NCBI GenBank assembly: GCA_027314025.1
Contig: DAHVCP010000044.1
Span: 1 to 64,000 of the forward strand
Source: Acidobacteriota bacterium
GTDB taxonomy: Bacteria > Acidobacteriota > Terriglobia > Terriglobales > SCQP01
Length of the DNA: 64,000 nucleotides
Direction: 5' to 3'
Shown here piece after piece: positions 8,044 to 16,011 of the stretch. The position numbers and the translations under genes are program-made. Numbering within the stretch: the first letter of the stretch is position 1; each line of letters starts with the position of its first letter. The notes under the pieces were generated by a model. That model did not search any database and was not told the DNA's origin. It saw only the letters and a program-made list of their open reading frames with translations.

Positions 8044-9291
8044 TTAGACGGTGGCTAGAGCGGGCTCGGAATGGGCGGCGAGCAGCGCCTCCAGATCTTG
8101 CACGCGGGGGCGAATGACCGGCGCCGCCGCCTGGTCGGCGACCACGGCATCCAGGGTCTTCAGGCCATTGCCGGTCAGCACCAGGACAATCGGGCGGTCC
8201 GGATCCAGGCGCCCTTGCGCCAGCAGCTTTTGCGCGCAGGCAACCGTTACCCCGCCCGCGGTTTCGGCGAAGATGCCCTCGGTCTCCGCCAGCAGCCGCA
8301 TGGCGGCGACGATCTCTCCATCGCTGGCGTCTTCGGCCCACCCGCCGCTTTCGCGTACCAGCTTGGCGGCGTAGAAGCCGTCGGCGGGGTTGCCGATCGC
8401 CAAGCTGCGGGCAATGGTCTGCGGTCGCTGCGGTTCAATTTCCCCGCGGCCGGATTTCACCGCCGTCGAGATGGGCGAACAGCCGGTAGCCTGGGCGCCG
8501 CAAATCGCCGTCTCGCCCCGCGCCCAGCCCAGTTGGCGCAACTCGCGGAAGGCTTTGGCGATTTTGCCGATCAGCGAACCGCCGGCCATGGGACAGACCA
8601 GCGCCGCGGGCAATTCGCCGCCGAGCTGCTCCGCAATTTCAAAACCCACCGTCTTGGAGCCCTCGGCGTAATAGGAGCGCAAATTGACGTTGACGATTCC
8701 CCAGGGAAAGCGCTGCGCGATCTCAGCGCAGAGCCGGTTCACATGGTCGTAGTTGCCTTCAATCTGGATCAAGTGGGCGCCGTAAATGAGCGTCGCCGCC
8801 ACCTTGGCGGGTTCCAGACCGGTGGGAACAAAGATATAGGCGGGCAGGCCCAGCATCGCCGCTTGCGCCGCGACGGCATTGGCCAGGTTGCCGGTGGACG
8901 AGCAGGCGACGGTCGTAAAGCCAAACTCCTGGGCCTTGCGCAACGCCACCGCCACCACCCGGTCCTTGAACGAGAGCGTGGGGAAATTGACCGCGTCGTT
9001 TTTCAGGAACAAGCGCCGCGCGCCCAGCGCGCGTCCCAGCCGTGGCGCGGGTATCAGCGGCGTGCCGCCGGTCGGCAGGTTGGCGGGCACGGCGTCCAGC
9101 GGCAGCAATTCGCGGTAGCGCCACATGTCGCGCGGCCGCGACGCCCATAGCGCCGGACTGGCGGCGCGGCCCACCGCCTCCAGATCGTATTCGATCTCCA
9201 GCGGCGCGAAGCACTCATCGCACGCGGCAATCGGTTGGGGACGAAATTGTTTGCCGCAATCGCGGCATCGCAAACCGGTTTCAAACGACAT
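8044..9291 (-). CDS. Threonine-synthase-like PLP enzyme under SAM riboswitch control
   Basis: A 415-residue fold-type II PLP enzyme. An N-terminal zinc-ribbon-like Cys set is C9, C12, C24 and C27. The PLP Lys is in LSFKDR (about K109), followed by the phosphate loop SSTGNLANA and a C-terminal LVLTGNGLKT. By sequence it would be called threonine synthase (O-phosphohomoserine to threonine). The context argues for a different or additional role: the leader carries a SAM-I riboswitch and the next gene is a sulfur carrier, so the enzyme may add a thiocarboxylate sulfur to an activated homoserine to form homocysteine. The start ATG at 9289-9291 has AGAGG upstream. No thrA/thrB neighbour is present. 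Confidence 0.85.
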   Translation of the reverse strand: MSFETGLRCRDCGKQFRPQPIAACDECFAPLEIEYDLEAVGRAASPALWASRPRDMWRYRELLPLDAVPANLPTGGTPLIPAPRLGRALGARRLFLKNDAVNFPTLSFKDRVVAVALRKAQEFGFTTVACSSTGNLANAVAAQAAMLGLPAYIFVPTGLEPAKVAATLIYGAHLIQIEGNYDHVNRLCAEIAQRFPWGIVNVNLRSYYAEGSKTVGFEIAEQLGGELPAALVCPMAGGSLIGKIAKAFRELRQLGWARGETAICGAQATGCSPISTAVKSGRGEIEPQRPQTIARSLAIGNPADGFYAAKLVRESGGWAEDASDGEIVAAMRLLAETEGIFAETAGGVTVACAQKLLAQGRLDPDRPIVLVLTGNGLKTLDAVVADQAAAPVIRPRVQDLEALLAAHSEPALATV

Positions 9292-9367
9292 AGCAGGCCT
9301 CTGGCGAATGCTCCGCGCCCGGGAGATCGAGAGAGGCCGTGCAAAAGAAGGTGGCGATCAATGAAAC

Positions 9368-9390
9368 AGCCCCTTCTGTGAGAAGAGGCT
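9368..9390 (-). terminator. Intrinsic terminator-like hairpin, expression platform of the SAM riboswitch
   Basis: Read on the minus strand, a 9-bp stem (AGCCTCTTC with GAAGGGGCT, one G-U pair) closes a 5-base loop and is followed by GTTTCATT. It lies between the aptamer and the ATG at 9291, where a SAM-I riboswitch would terminate transcription when SAM is bound. The U-tract is short, so efficiency is uncertain. Confidence 0.6.
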
Positions 9391-9410
9391 GGAAGGAGAA
9401 CCGACCGCCC

Positions 9411-9572
9411 CTTGTCTCATCTTTCCCAAGCCAAAACCGCTCGGCGATTTTCTTGGGCAGGAATTGGCACCTTGACGCCCCGCGGTACGCCGCTGTTTGC
9501 GGCGCTCCCAGCGAAACCGGTTGCCGTGGCTTCTACGGGCCTGTTCCCTCAGCCACTCTCGATGATTCAGGG
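9411..9572 (-). promoter_or_regulatory. SAM-I (S-box) riboswitch aptamer
   Basis: On the minus strand the consensus core is readable in order: ATCGAGAGTGGCTGAGGGAA, then CAGGCCCGTAGAAGCCACGG with CAACC, a variable P3 arm, GGTGCCAATTCC, a P4 arm with CCAAGAAAATC...TTGGCTTGG, and the closing P1 strand GATGAG. These are the invariant elements of SAM-I aptamers (kink-turn, GGCAACC and GGTGCCAATTCC). It lies about 120 bases before the threonine-synthase-like gene, so high SAM should repress that gene and the sulfur carrier. Confidence 0.95.
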
Positions 9573-9574
9573 CA

Positions 9575-9630
9575 GACTCGGCTTGCCAGCCGAGTCCGGA
9601 TATTCAGTTGTCATACCGAATATACGCCAA
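9575..9630 (-). promoter_or_regulatory. Candidate promoter and 5' hairpin of the SAM-riboswitch transcript
   Basis: On the minus strand TTGGCG (9625-9630) and TGAATA (9601-9606) are spaced by 18 bases. An 8-bp perfect inverted repeat GACTCGGC/GCCGAGTC (9575-9596) then falls at the predicted transcript start, immediately before the aptamer. The boxes are weak matches; the hairpin is clear. Confidence 0.35.
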
Positions 9631-9694
9631 CCGGGCATTGGGCGCAACCCGGCGCAAAGGGGGAAATACAGGACTGCCACGCCAATTCATGGCT

Positions 9695-9735
9695 GGCGCG
9701 CGCCCCAGCCCCGCCCTGGCGGGGCGTCCCGCTGG
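9695..9735. repeat. Degenerate copy of the GC-rich dispersed repeat
   Basis: Resembles the family core GGCGCGGGCCCCAGCGCGGC followed by CGTCCCGCTGG, with several substitutions in the middle. It lies between the riboswitch promoter and nagB. Clearer copies occur near 28.98, 60.72 and 62.67 kb. The rest of 9631-9896 is GC-rich sequence in which I see no gene. Confidence 0.5.
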
Positions 9736-9883
9736 TGGGCCGGGTGGGCCCGCGCGGAAACGGCGATTGCGCCCTGTCCCGCGCGGGTCCCGCGCACTGC
9801 GCTCCGGCCCCGGGCTTCCACGGTTCGCCAGGGATGCCTCCTCTTCCGCACGGCCGTCCCGGGCCCATGCCCAGCGCCCTTGC

Positions 9884-9889
9884 TATGCT
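9884..9889 (+). promoter_or_regulatory. TATGCT -10 box, leaderless-type, for nagB
   Basis: TATGCT ends 7 bases before the ATG at 9897, and no Shine-Dalgarno site is present. This spacing would start transcription at or next to the start codon. Confidence 0.45.
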
Positions 9890-9896
9890 GCCAATG

Positions 9897-10619
9897 ATGA
9901 CTCTTTCGACTCCCACCGTTCAGGTGGTCGCACCCGAGACGTTCGGCGCCACCGCCGCCGAGCATATCGCCGCCACGCTGCGGGTCAAACCGGATGCCGT
10001 CCTCGGTCTGCCCACGGGCAACACGCCGGTTCCCGTCTATGCAGCACTGCTGGCCCGCCGCGACGTGAATTTCTCCCGCGCCCGGGTCGCCATGCTGGAT
10101 GAATATTTGGGGGCCGGCGACCGCCCCATCAGCTTCTATCAATGGCTGCGCTCCCACTTTCTGGCCGCCGCCGCGATCGCTCCGGAGCGGATCCTGCGCA
10201 TGCCATCGGATCCCGAAGGCATTGTCGCTGCTTGCGCCGCCTACGACCGCCAACTGGAGCAGTGGGGCGGCTGCGACCTCCAACTGCTCGGCCTCGGCCT
10301 GAATGGCCATATCGGCTTCAACGAACCCAGTTCTCCGGGCGATTCCGCAACCCGCGTGGTACCGCTGAGCGCGAGCACCCGCGATGCCAACGAAGAGTAT
10401 TGGCAGGGCGAGGAGGTGCCCGAGTTCGGCGTCACTACGGGCATAGGGGTCATTCTCCGCGCCAAACGGATCATCTTGCTGGTGAATGGTGCGCGCAAAG
10501 CGGCCACGCTGCGCCAAGCGCTCGATGGGCCGATCGGCCCAGACTGCCCCGCCAGCTTCCTGCGCCGGCACCGGGATGTGTTGGTGCTGGCGGACCGCGC
10601 GGCCGCCGGCCAAGAGTAG
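9897..10619 (+). CDS. nagB: Glucosamine-6-phosphate deaminase
   Basis: A 240-residue sugar isomerase-fold enzyme converting glucosamine 6-phosphate to fructose 6-phosphate and ammonia in amino-sugar use. It has GLPTGNTPVPVY (phosphate loop), AMLDEYLG with the catalytic Asp at about 68, and the hallmark GLGLNGHIGFNEP at about 132-144. The Asn in the last motif instead of Asp as in E. coli also occurs in Bacillus-type enzymes. Three ATGs are close together (9885, 9894, 9897); 9897 is preferred because a TATGCT box sits 7 bases before it, a pattern seen at other genes here. No nagA or transporter is adjacent. Confidence 0.9.
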   Translation: MTLSTPTVQVVAPETFGATAAEHIAATLRVKPDAVLGLPTGNTPVPVYAALLARRDVNFSRARVAMLDEYLGAGDRPISFYQWLRSHFLAAAAIAPERILRMPSDPEGIVAACAAYDRQLEQWGGCDLQLLGLGLNGHIGFNEPSSPGDSATRVVPLSASTRDANEEYWQGEEVPEFGVTTGIGVILRAKRIILLVNGARKAATLRQALDGPIGPDCPASFLRRHRDVLVLADRAAAGQE

Positions 10620-10813
10620 GCGGCCCTGCCCCCAAGGATTTGGACGGCCCGCCGCGGGCGCACCGCCGGCTGAGGTTCGGCGGCGGCCGCCGCGGCGCGC
10701 GCGGCCGCTGCAAGTCGCAGCCCGTCGCTGCCAGCCGGCGGCGGCTGCGCCGCAGCCGCTACCTCCCTTGGCTCCCGGCGCCCGCGCATGCAGGCGCGCG
10801 TGGGCAGGCGAGG

Positions 10814-12187
10814 TTACGCGGACTGTGCCGCCGCGGCGAAAAAGCGGATCACCGTGGCGACCGCCTGTTGCAAGTTCGCCAGCGGCAGCTTCTCGTTCGG
10901 CCCGTGGGCGCCGCAATCCGGCGTGGCGAAGCCCATCAGCACCACGGGCGCACCCAGCGTTTGGGCAAACAAAGCGGCAATGGGAATGGAGCCGCCGGAA
11001 CGCACCAGCACCGGCGGCCGGCCGTAGGTCTGCTCGAGGGCGTGCGCCGCGGCGCGCAGATAGCGATTTTCGCTTTCCACCAGCACCGGCTCGGCCGTAT
11101 GCAGGATTTCGACCTCCAGCGTGAATCCCGCCGGCGTCAACTCCCGCACGCGCCGCTCGAAGGCCGCCGCCATCGCCGCCGGCGCCTGGGCCGGCGCCAG
11201 CCGCATGCTGATTTTGGCCGCTGCTCGCGCGGGGATCACGGTTTTGGCGCCCGCGGCGGTAAACCCGCCGGCGATACCGTGCACCTCCAAAGTGGGCCGC
11301 GCCCAAACCCGTTCTAACGGCGTATATTCCAGTTCGCCACTCAACGCCGCCGCCCTAACCTCTTCGCTCCGGTAGCGTTCCGCATCGAATGGCAACCGCG
11401 CCCAATCCGCGGCCTCGGCCGCGCTGGGTGGACGCAGTGCATCATAGAATCCCGGAATCAGGATCTTGCCACTGGCATCCTTTAGGCCGCAGATGATGCG
11501 CGCCAACGCCTCCAGCGGATTCGGCGCCACGCCGCCGTACAAACCGGAGTGCAGATCTGCTTCCGCCCCCCGCAAACGCACCTCGGCATAGACCATGCCC
11601 CGCAAACCAGTGTTGAGCGTGGGCAGGCCGGCCGCAAACTGCGTCGTATCGGTAATCAGCACAGCGTCGCAGCCCAGCGCGGCGGCATTCCGCCGCACGT
11701 AGGCTTCGATGCCTTCGCCGCCGACTTCTTCCTCGCCCTCAATCAAGAACCGGAGGTTGACCGGCAACCGTCCCTCCCCGCGCAAAAAAGCCTCCGCCGC
11801 TTGCATCTGCGCATACAGCTGTCCCTTGTCATCCGCCGCCCCGCGGGCATAAATATTGCCGTCCCGCAAAACCGGCATGAAGGGAGGGCTTTGCCACTCT
11901 TCCAGCGGCTCGGCGGGCTGCACGTCGTAATGGCCATAGCACAAAATCGTCGGCGCGCCGGCCACGTGCAGCCAATCCGCATAGACCAAAGGGTGACCAC
12001 CGGTGGGAATCACCACCGCGTGCTCCATCCCCGCCTCGGCCAGATGGCTCCTGACCCATTCCGCCGCGCGCTCCACGTCCGGCTTGTGCGCGGGCAGCGT
12101 GCTGACGCTGGGGATGCGGAGAAATTCCTGCAACTGGTCCCATTGCTGGGCCTGCCGCGCGCTGGCGTATTCCAAGGCCGTGGCCAT
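10814..12187 (-). CDS. M20 family dipeptidase
   Basis: A 457-residue zinc metallopeptidase of the M20 family, cytosolic dipeptidase/carnosinase-like branch. The metal-binding His is in CYGHYDVQP, the bridging Asp in RGAADDKGQ, and the catalytic Glu pair in LIEGEEEVGG; the dimerisation (lid) domain follows and the C-terminal GPNEKLPL motif is present. There is no signal peptide, so it acts in the cytoplasm on small peptides. The ATG at 12185-12187 was chosen because family similarity starts a few residues after it and GAGGT lies just upstream. It is divergent from the PIG-L gene, 54 bases apart. Confidence 0.9.
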   Translation of the reverse strand: MATALEYASARQAQQWDQLQEFLRIPSVSTLPAHKPDVERAAEWVRSHLAEAGMEHAVVIPTGGHPLVYADWLHVAGAPTILCYGHYDVQPAEPLEEWQSPPFMPVLRDGNIYARGAADDKGQLYAQMQAAEAFLRGEGRLPVNLRFLIEGEEEVGGEGIEAYVRRNAAALGCDAVLITDTTQFAAGLPTLNTGLRGMVYAEVRLRGAEADLHSGLYGGVAPNPLEALARIICGLKDASGKILIPGFYDALRPPSAAEAADWARLPFDAERYRSEEVRAAALSGELEYTPLERVWARPTLEVHGIAGGFTAAGAKTVIPARAAAKISMRLAPAQAPAAMAAAFERRVRELTPAGFTLEVEILHTAEPVLVESENRYLRAAAHALEQTYGRPPVLVRSGGSIPIAALFAQTLGAPVVLMGFATPDCGAHGPNEKLPLANLQQAVATVIRFFAAAAQSA

Positions 12188-12241
12188 ACCTCGGCGACTA
12201 TACAGCAGGCGGGCCGCACCGCGCATCTCCCCTGCCAGCGC

Positions 12242-12982
12242 ATGTGCTTGCTCCGCGGCTCCGGCCCGCTTCTCATTCTCGCGGCCCACCCTGATGATGA
12301 AACCGCCGGCGCCGGCGGCATCGCCGCCCACTGCGCCGCACGCGGGCGCCCGGTGCATGTTTTGTTCCTCACGGACGGCGCGCCGCGCCAGCGCCAGTTT
12401 TTCGCCCATGATTTCCGCGGCGGCCGCGCCGCCTACCGCCGCCGGCGCCGGGCCGAAGCCTTGGCCGCCGCCCAGGCCCTGGGCCTGTCAGCGGTGCGCT
12501 TGCACTTCGTTTCCATTCCCGATCTTGAGTTGCGCGAGTATTGGCCCCGGGCCATGGCCCGCCTGCGCGCCGTGGCCCGCGCCTCCGGCGCGCGCGCTTG
12601 GCTGGTTCCGGCCCGCGAAAATGGCCACCCCGATCATGACGCCGCCAACGAAGTGGCGCGCCAGGCTTGCCGGCATTGGGCCCGCGGCGCCACGGTTTGG
12701 GAATATCCGCTTTATGCCCGCCACCGCGGCCAGACCCGCTACGCATGGTTCCCCCCCGGCCCCGGCGTCATCCAGTTAGCGCTGAATCGCGCGGAGCATG
12801 CCGCCAAGGTGCAGGCGCTAACGGCGTACCGCAGCCAAAGGGCAACGCTGGCGCCTTTTCTTCCCGTGCCTTCCGTTGAGCAATTTCGCCCCCTGCGCCG
12901 CCGTCCGCCACGGCGCCATGCGGTGTGGACCGCTTGGGGTTGGGACCTGCCGCCGGCCACCCGGACATGCGGGCCACCGTGA
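12242..12982 (+). CDS. PIG-L family N-acetyl sugar deacetylase
   Basis: A 246-residue zinc-dependent deacetylase of the LmbE/PIG-L family. The diagnostic ILAAHPDDE is at about 12-20 and the third metal ligand motif appears as ENGHPDHDAAN. Family members deacetylate GlcNAc-containing lipids or small thiols such as in bacillithiol/mycothiol synthesis, and others act on diacetylchitobiose. It overlaps the following glycosyltransferase gene, so the pair may make or modify a glycoconjugate. The start ATG at 12242 has no clear ribosome site and remains tentative. Confidence 0.85.
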   Translation: MCLLRGSGPLLILAAHPDDETAGAGGIAAHCAARGRPVHVLFLTDGAPRQRQFFAHDFRGGRAAYRRRRRAEALAAAQALGLSAVRLHFVSIPDLELREYWPRAMARLRAVARASGARAWLVPARENGHPDHDAANEVARQACRHWARGATVWEYPLYARHRGQTRYAWFPPGPGVIQLALNRAEHAAKVQALTAYRSQRATLAPFLPVPSVEQFRPLRRRPPRRHAVWTAWGWDLPPATRTCGPP

Positions 12983-14085
12983 TCCGGCGCCGCCCGCCGT
13001 CGGCGCCGTTGCGGCTGCTCAGCGTCGCCTACGCGCTCACACCGGTTTCTCCCGCTGCTTGCGGCGGCACCGAGCAAGTGGCCGCCCAATTAGCGGCTCT
13101 CCATGTCCAATCCCCCTATGCGGAGCGGCTGCGCCTGGTAACGGTCGCCGCCGCGCCCAGCCAACTGCCCGGCCGCGTGGTCCGCACCAATGCCGGCTAT
13201 TGGGCCGCCGGCGCGCCTCCCGCGGATGACGCCGCACAGGCGCGATGGGCCGCCGCGCATGATGCCGTGGCCCTCGCCGAACTGCGCCGCCGCCGCTACG
13301 ATCTGGTGCATGTGCAAGGCGCCAGCTTCCACCGCCACGCCGCCGCCGTGGCGCTGCCCTGCCTGTGGACGGTCCATCTGCCCCTGTCGCAGTACCCGCC
13401 AGAGGCGTTCGCAGCCCCGCCGTGCAATCTCTTCTTTCAGGCGGTCAGCCGCACGCAACACCGCAGGCTGCACCGCGCCTTGCCTCCCCCCGCGCGGCCG
13501 CGCCTACGCGGCTACATCGCCAATGGCGTGGACTTGAGCCGCTATCGCCCGGGAGCACCGCCGGGCTCGTATTTGCTGGTGCTCGGCCGCATCTGCCCGG
13601 AGAAAGCCCCCCACCTGGCGATTTCCCTGGCCCGCCGCCTGCATCGGCGCCTGGTGATTGCGGGAACGGTCTATCCCTTTCCGGCGCATCAGGAATATTT
13701 CCGCCGCCGGATTGCCCCATATTTGGGCGGCGACGTGCGGTGGCTGCCGGCGCTGAGCCGGGCGCAGAAGATCACCTGGCTGCAATCGGCGGCGGCCCTG
13801 GTTATTCCCTCCCAGGCGGAAGAAACCAGTTCGCTGGTGGCCATGGAAGCCGCCGCTTGCGGCCGTCCGGTCCTGGCCTGGCGCAGCGGCGCGTTACCGG
13901 AGGTCGTGCGCTCCGGCGTCACCGGCTGGCTGGGCGATTCCCTCGATGCCCTCACCGCCGCCGCCGCCCGGCTCGGCCAAATCCGCCCCGCGGCGTGCCG
14001 CCGCCACGCCGAGCGCCGTTTCGACGCCCGCCGCATGGCGCGGGAATATTTCGCCCTCTATCAGCGGCTCGCCGCTTCCACATGA
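12967..14085 (+). CDS. GT4-type glycosyltransferase
   Basis: A 372-residue GT-B fold enzyme. The N-terminal domain carries a Gly-rich loop (PVSPAACGGTEQVAAQL) and YDLVHVQGA. The C-terminal donor-binding domain has LLVLGRICPEKAPHLAI, then ALVIPSQAEETSSLVAMEAAACGRPVLAWRSGALPEVV, with the EX7E-type motif of retaining GT4 enzymes. The ATG at 12967 overlaps the deacetylase gene by 16 bases; an in-frame GTG at 12979, overlapping the upstream TGA as GTGA, is an equal alternative. A PIG-L deacetylase plus GT4 pair is the arrangement found in bacillithiol-like and other glycoside pathways, but the substrate is unknown. Confidence 0.85.
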   Translation: MRATVIRRRPPSAPLRLLSVAYALTPVSPAACGGTEQVAAQLAALHVQSPYAERLRLVTVAAAPSQLPGRVVRTNAGYWAAGAPPADDAAQARWAAAHDAVALAELRRRRYDLVHVQGASFHRHAAAVALPCLWTVHLPLSQYPPEAFAAPPCNLFFQAVSRTQHRRLHRALPPPARPRLRGYIANGVDLSRYRPGAPPGSYLLVLGRICPEKAPHLAISLARRLHRRLVIAGTVYPFPAHQEYFRRRIAPYLGGDVRWLPALSRAQKITWLQSAAALVIPSQAEETSSLVAMEAAACGRPVLAWRSGALPEVVRSGVTGWLGDSLDALTAAAARLGQIRPAACRRHAERRFDARRMAREYFALYQRLAAST

Positions 14086-14111
14086 GCCAGCACCGCCCAG
14101 GGTGCGGCTGC

Positions 14112-14117
14112 TAGGCT
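14112..14117 (+). promoter_or_regulatory. TAGGCT -10-like box, leaderless-type
   Basis: TAGGCT ends 6 bases before the GTG start at 14124 of the SPOUT methyltransferase gene. The GGAG in the gap is too close to the start to serve as a ribosome site. Confidence 0.4.
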
Positions 14118-14123
14118 GGGAGC

Positions 14124-14909
14124 GTGAGATCTTCCTCGCAACCGGAGACGGCGGTTCCGGAGGCGGCGCCGGTTGCGCCCGCTCGGCCGGCCGGCGGGCG
14201 CGGAACACCGATCCGCATCGTATTGGTCGGCGCCCGCAATCCCCTCAATATTGGCGCCGCCGCCCGCGCCATGGCTAACTTCGGCCTGGCGGACCTGGCC
14301 CTGGTGCGCCCCTACGGCGAAGCCTGGCGGCGCGCCCGCTCGGCGCGCGCCGGCGCCGCGGTGCTGGCGCAGGCGCGAGTCTTCGCCTCCCTGCCCGAAG
14401 CCATCGCCGATTGCGGCTACGTTATCGGCACCGCGGGCCTGGCCGGCCGCCATCCGGAGATCCCGGTCGCCGATTGGAGCGACCTCGCCCGCCGCCTTCC
14501 CGCCACGCGCTGCGCGCTGGTGTTCGGCAGCGAGAAAACCGGCATGACGGTCGCCGACATCGGCTGCTGCCATGTGCTGGCCCACATAGATACCGCCCCC
14601 GACGCGCCGTCCATGAACCTAGGCCAAGCCGTCGCCGTCTGCGCCTATGAGTTGCAGCGCCGCCGGGCCGCGCCGGCGGCCCCGGAAGACCCCGCCGCCG
14701 ACTGGGGCCAACGCGACCTATTGGTCCGGCAAATCACGCCCGTACTGGAGCACATCGGCGTTTTCCGCCCCCAGCATCGTGCCGGCCAAATGCGCCGGCT
14801 CCGTCGCATGCTGTTGGCGTGGCGCTTGCGCCCCGCCGACATTCGCCTGCTGCTCGGCGTGGCCCGGGAGATGAAGCGTGTCCTCGGCTTGCCCCGTGAC
14901 CAACCCTAA
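14124..14909 (+). CDS. SPOUT-family RNA 2'-O-methyltransferase (TrmJ-like)
   Basis: A 261-residue knotted-fold methyltransferase. Motif 1 is LVGARNPLNIGAAARAMANFG at about 33-53, motif 2 is LVFGSEKTGMT, and motif 3 is DAPSMNLGQAVAVCAYEL. The order and the C-terminal extension fit TrmJ, which methylates the ribose of tRNA position 32 using S-adenosylmethionine. The GTG start at 14124 leaves about 28 low-complexity residues before the domain; an internal start is possible but none is better supported. Confidence 0.85.
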   Translation: MRSSSQPETAVPEAAPVAPARPAGGRGTPIRIVLVGARNPLNIGAAARAMANFGLADLALVRPYGEAWRRARSARAGAAVLAQARVFASLPEAIADCGYVIGTAGLAGRHPEIPVADWSDLARRLPATRCALVFGSEKTGMTVADIGCCHVLAHIDTAPDAPSMNLGQAVAVCAYELQRRRAAPAAPEDPAADWGQRDLLVRQITPVLEHIGVFRPQHRAGQMRRLRRMLLAWRLRPADIRLLLGVAREMKRVLGLPRDQP

Positions 14910-14934
14910 AAGTTCCGGCCGCATCTAGCCCGGG

Positions 14935-15951
14935 ATGCTGTCTCACGCCTCAGTTCGCGTCGCCGCGCTAAGCGCCGCCCTCTGCCTCAGTGCGGCGCTG
15001 TGCGCCCAAACCGCAGCCGCTCCGGGACAAACGGGCGCCGCCAACGGGCAAGCCAGCGAGCAACAACGGGTCAACAACCTGGCCTACCAGGCCGGCTACG
15101 CCAGCGGCCGGTATGACGCCCAGCACAAGCTAGCCTATGGCGTCCAAAACCAGCCGCTCTACACGGAAGCCAACCAGGGCTATCAGCCGGGCTCCGGGCT
15201 CAGCCTGACGCAGTACCAAGCCAACTACCGCCAGGGCTTCCAGGCCGGCTACAACGACGGCTATTACGGCCGGGCGCCGCAGCCCTCCGCCGCGGCCGCC
15301 GCGCCCGCCACCAACGCCGCTGCTCCCGCCGCGCCGCCCGCCCCGGGCGCACCGCAGGGCGCCTCCGCCGGAACGGTGCCCGCCGGGACCGTTCTCCACT
15401 TGCAATTGCAGAATGCGCTCAGCACGCAAAGCACCCAGCCCAACCAGCCCTTCTCCGCCACCGTGACCCAACCGGTGCGGGACGCGGCCGGCAATCTGGT
15501 CATCCCCGTCAACAGTGAGGTATTGGGGCGCGTCGGCGCGGTGCATGCCGCCACTGGGCTGACCGGCGAATCTACGCTCCAAATGCAGTTTCAGCAGATC
15601 CGTCTGCCCAACGGCCGTACCGCCGCCTTGGAAGCCACCGTGGCGCAGGTCGGGCCGCAAGGCTCCGGCGTGGGCCAGGCGGTGGGCGGCGCCGTGGAGG
15701 GCAAGCCCTCCACCACCAGCGAAGGCCAGGTACAGCAGAGTCGCACGCGCAGCACCGTGGGCAACGTGGCGGCGGGCGGCGCCGTCGGCGCGCTGCTCGG
15801 CGCCATCTTCGGCGGCGGCAAGGGCGCGGCCATCGGCACGGCCGCCGGCGCGGGGTTGGGCGTACTGCTGGCCAGCAAACGCGGCCCCCTGAACCTGCCC
15901 GCCGGCACCCCAGTCACCATCCGCCTGAACCAGCCGGTCCTTTTGCAGTAG
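14935..15951 (+). CDS. Exported glycine-zipper protein, unknown function
   Basis: A 338-residue secreted or periplasmic protein. The signal peptide covers about 1-24 (ALSAALCLSAALCAQ). The mature N-terminus is rich in Tyr/Gln/Gly with repeated AGY.GR..A-type units (QAGYASGRYDAQ, RQGFQAGYNDGYYG). An Ala/Pro-rich linker follows, then a beta-rich region (AGTVLHLQLQNALST) and a glycine zipper near 280-315 (AAGGAVGALLGAIFGGGKGAAIG). The central region resembles outer-membrane-associated proteins with glycine-zipper domains in this phylum. No enzymatic motif is visible. Confidence 0.75.
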   Translation: MLSHASVRVAALSAALCLSAALCAQTAAAPGQTGAANGQASEQQRVNNLAYQAGYASGRYDAQHKLAYGVQNQPLYTEANQGYQPGSGLSLTQYQANYRQGFQAGYNDGYYGRAPQPSAAAAAPATNAAAPAAPPAPGAPQGASAGTVPAGTVLHLQLQNALSTQSTQPNQPFSATVTQPVRDAAGNLVIPVNSEVLGRVGAVHAATGLTGESTLQMQFQQIRLPNGRTAALEATVAQVGPQGSGVGQAVGGAVEGKPSTTSEGQVQQSRTRSTVGNVAAGGAVGALLGAIFGGGKGAAIGTAAGAGLGVLLASKRGPLNLPAGTPVTIRLNQPVLLQ

Positions 15952-16011
15952 CCCCGCCGGCGCCGGCGACCCCGGGCCGGGGAAGGAGTTTCGCTCTTTT
16001 GCTCGGCAGGC

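Noticed and set aside
8044-9291. Plain threonine synthase annotation for the PLP enzyme
   Set aside because: The sequence alone supports it, but a SAM riboswitch and a sulfur carrier in the same transcript make a pure threonine role doubtful; the gene symbol was therefore left empty.
9339-9896. N-terminal extension of NagB by about 186 residues
   Set aside because: The upstream part of the frame reads through the SAM riboswitch and a repeat; NagB homology starts only after the ATG cluster at 9885-9897.
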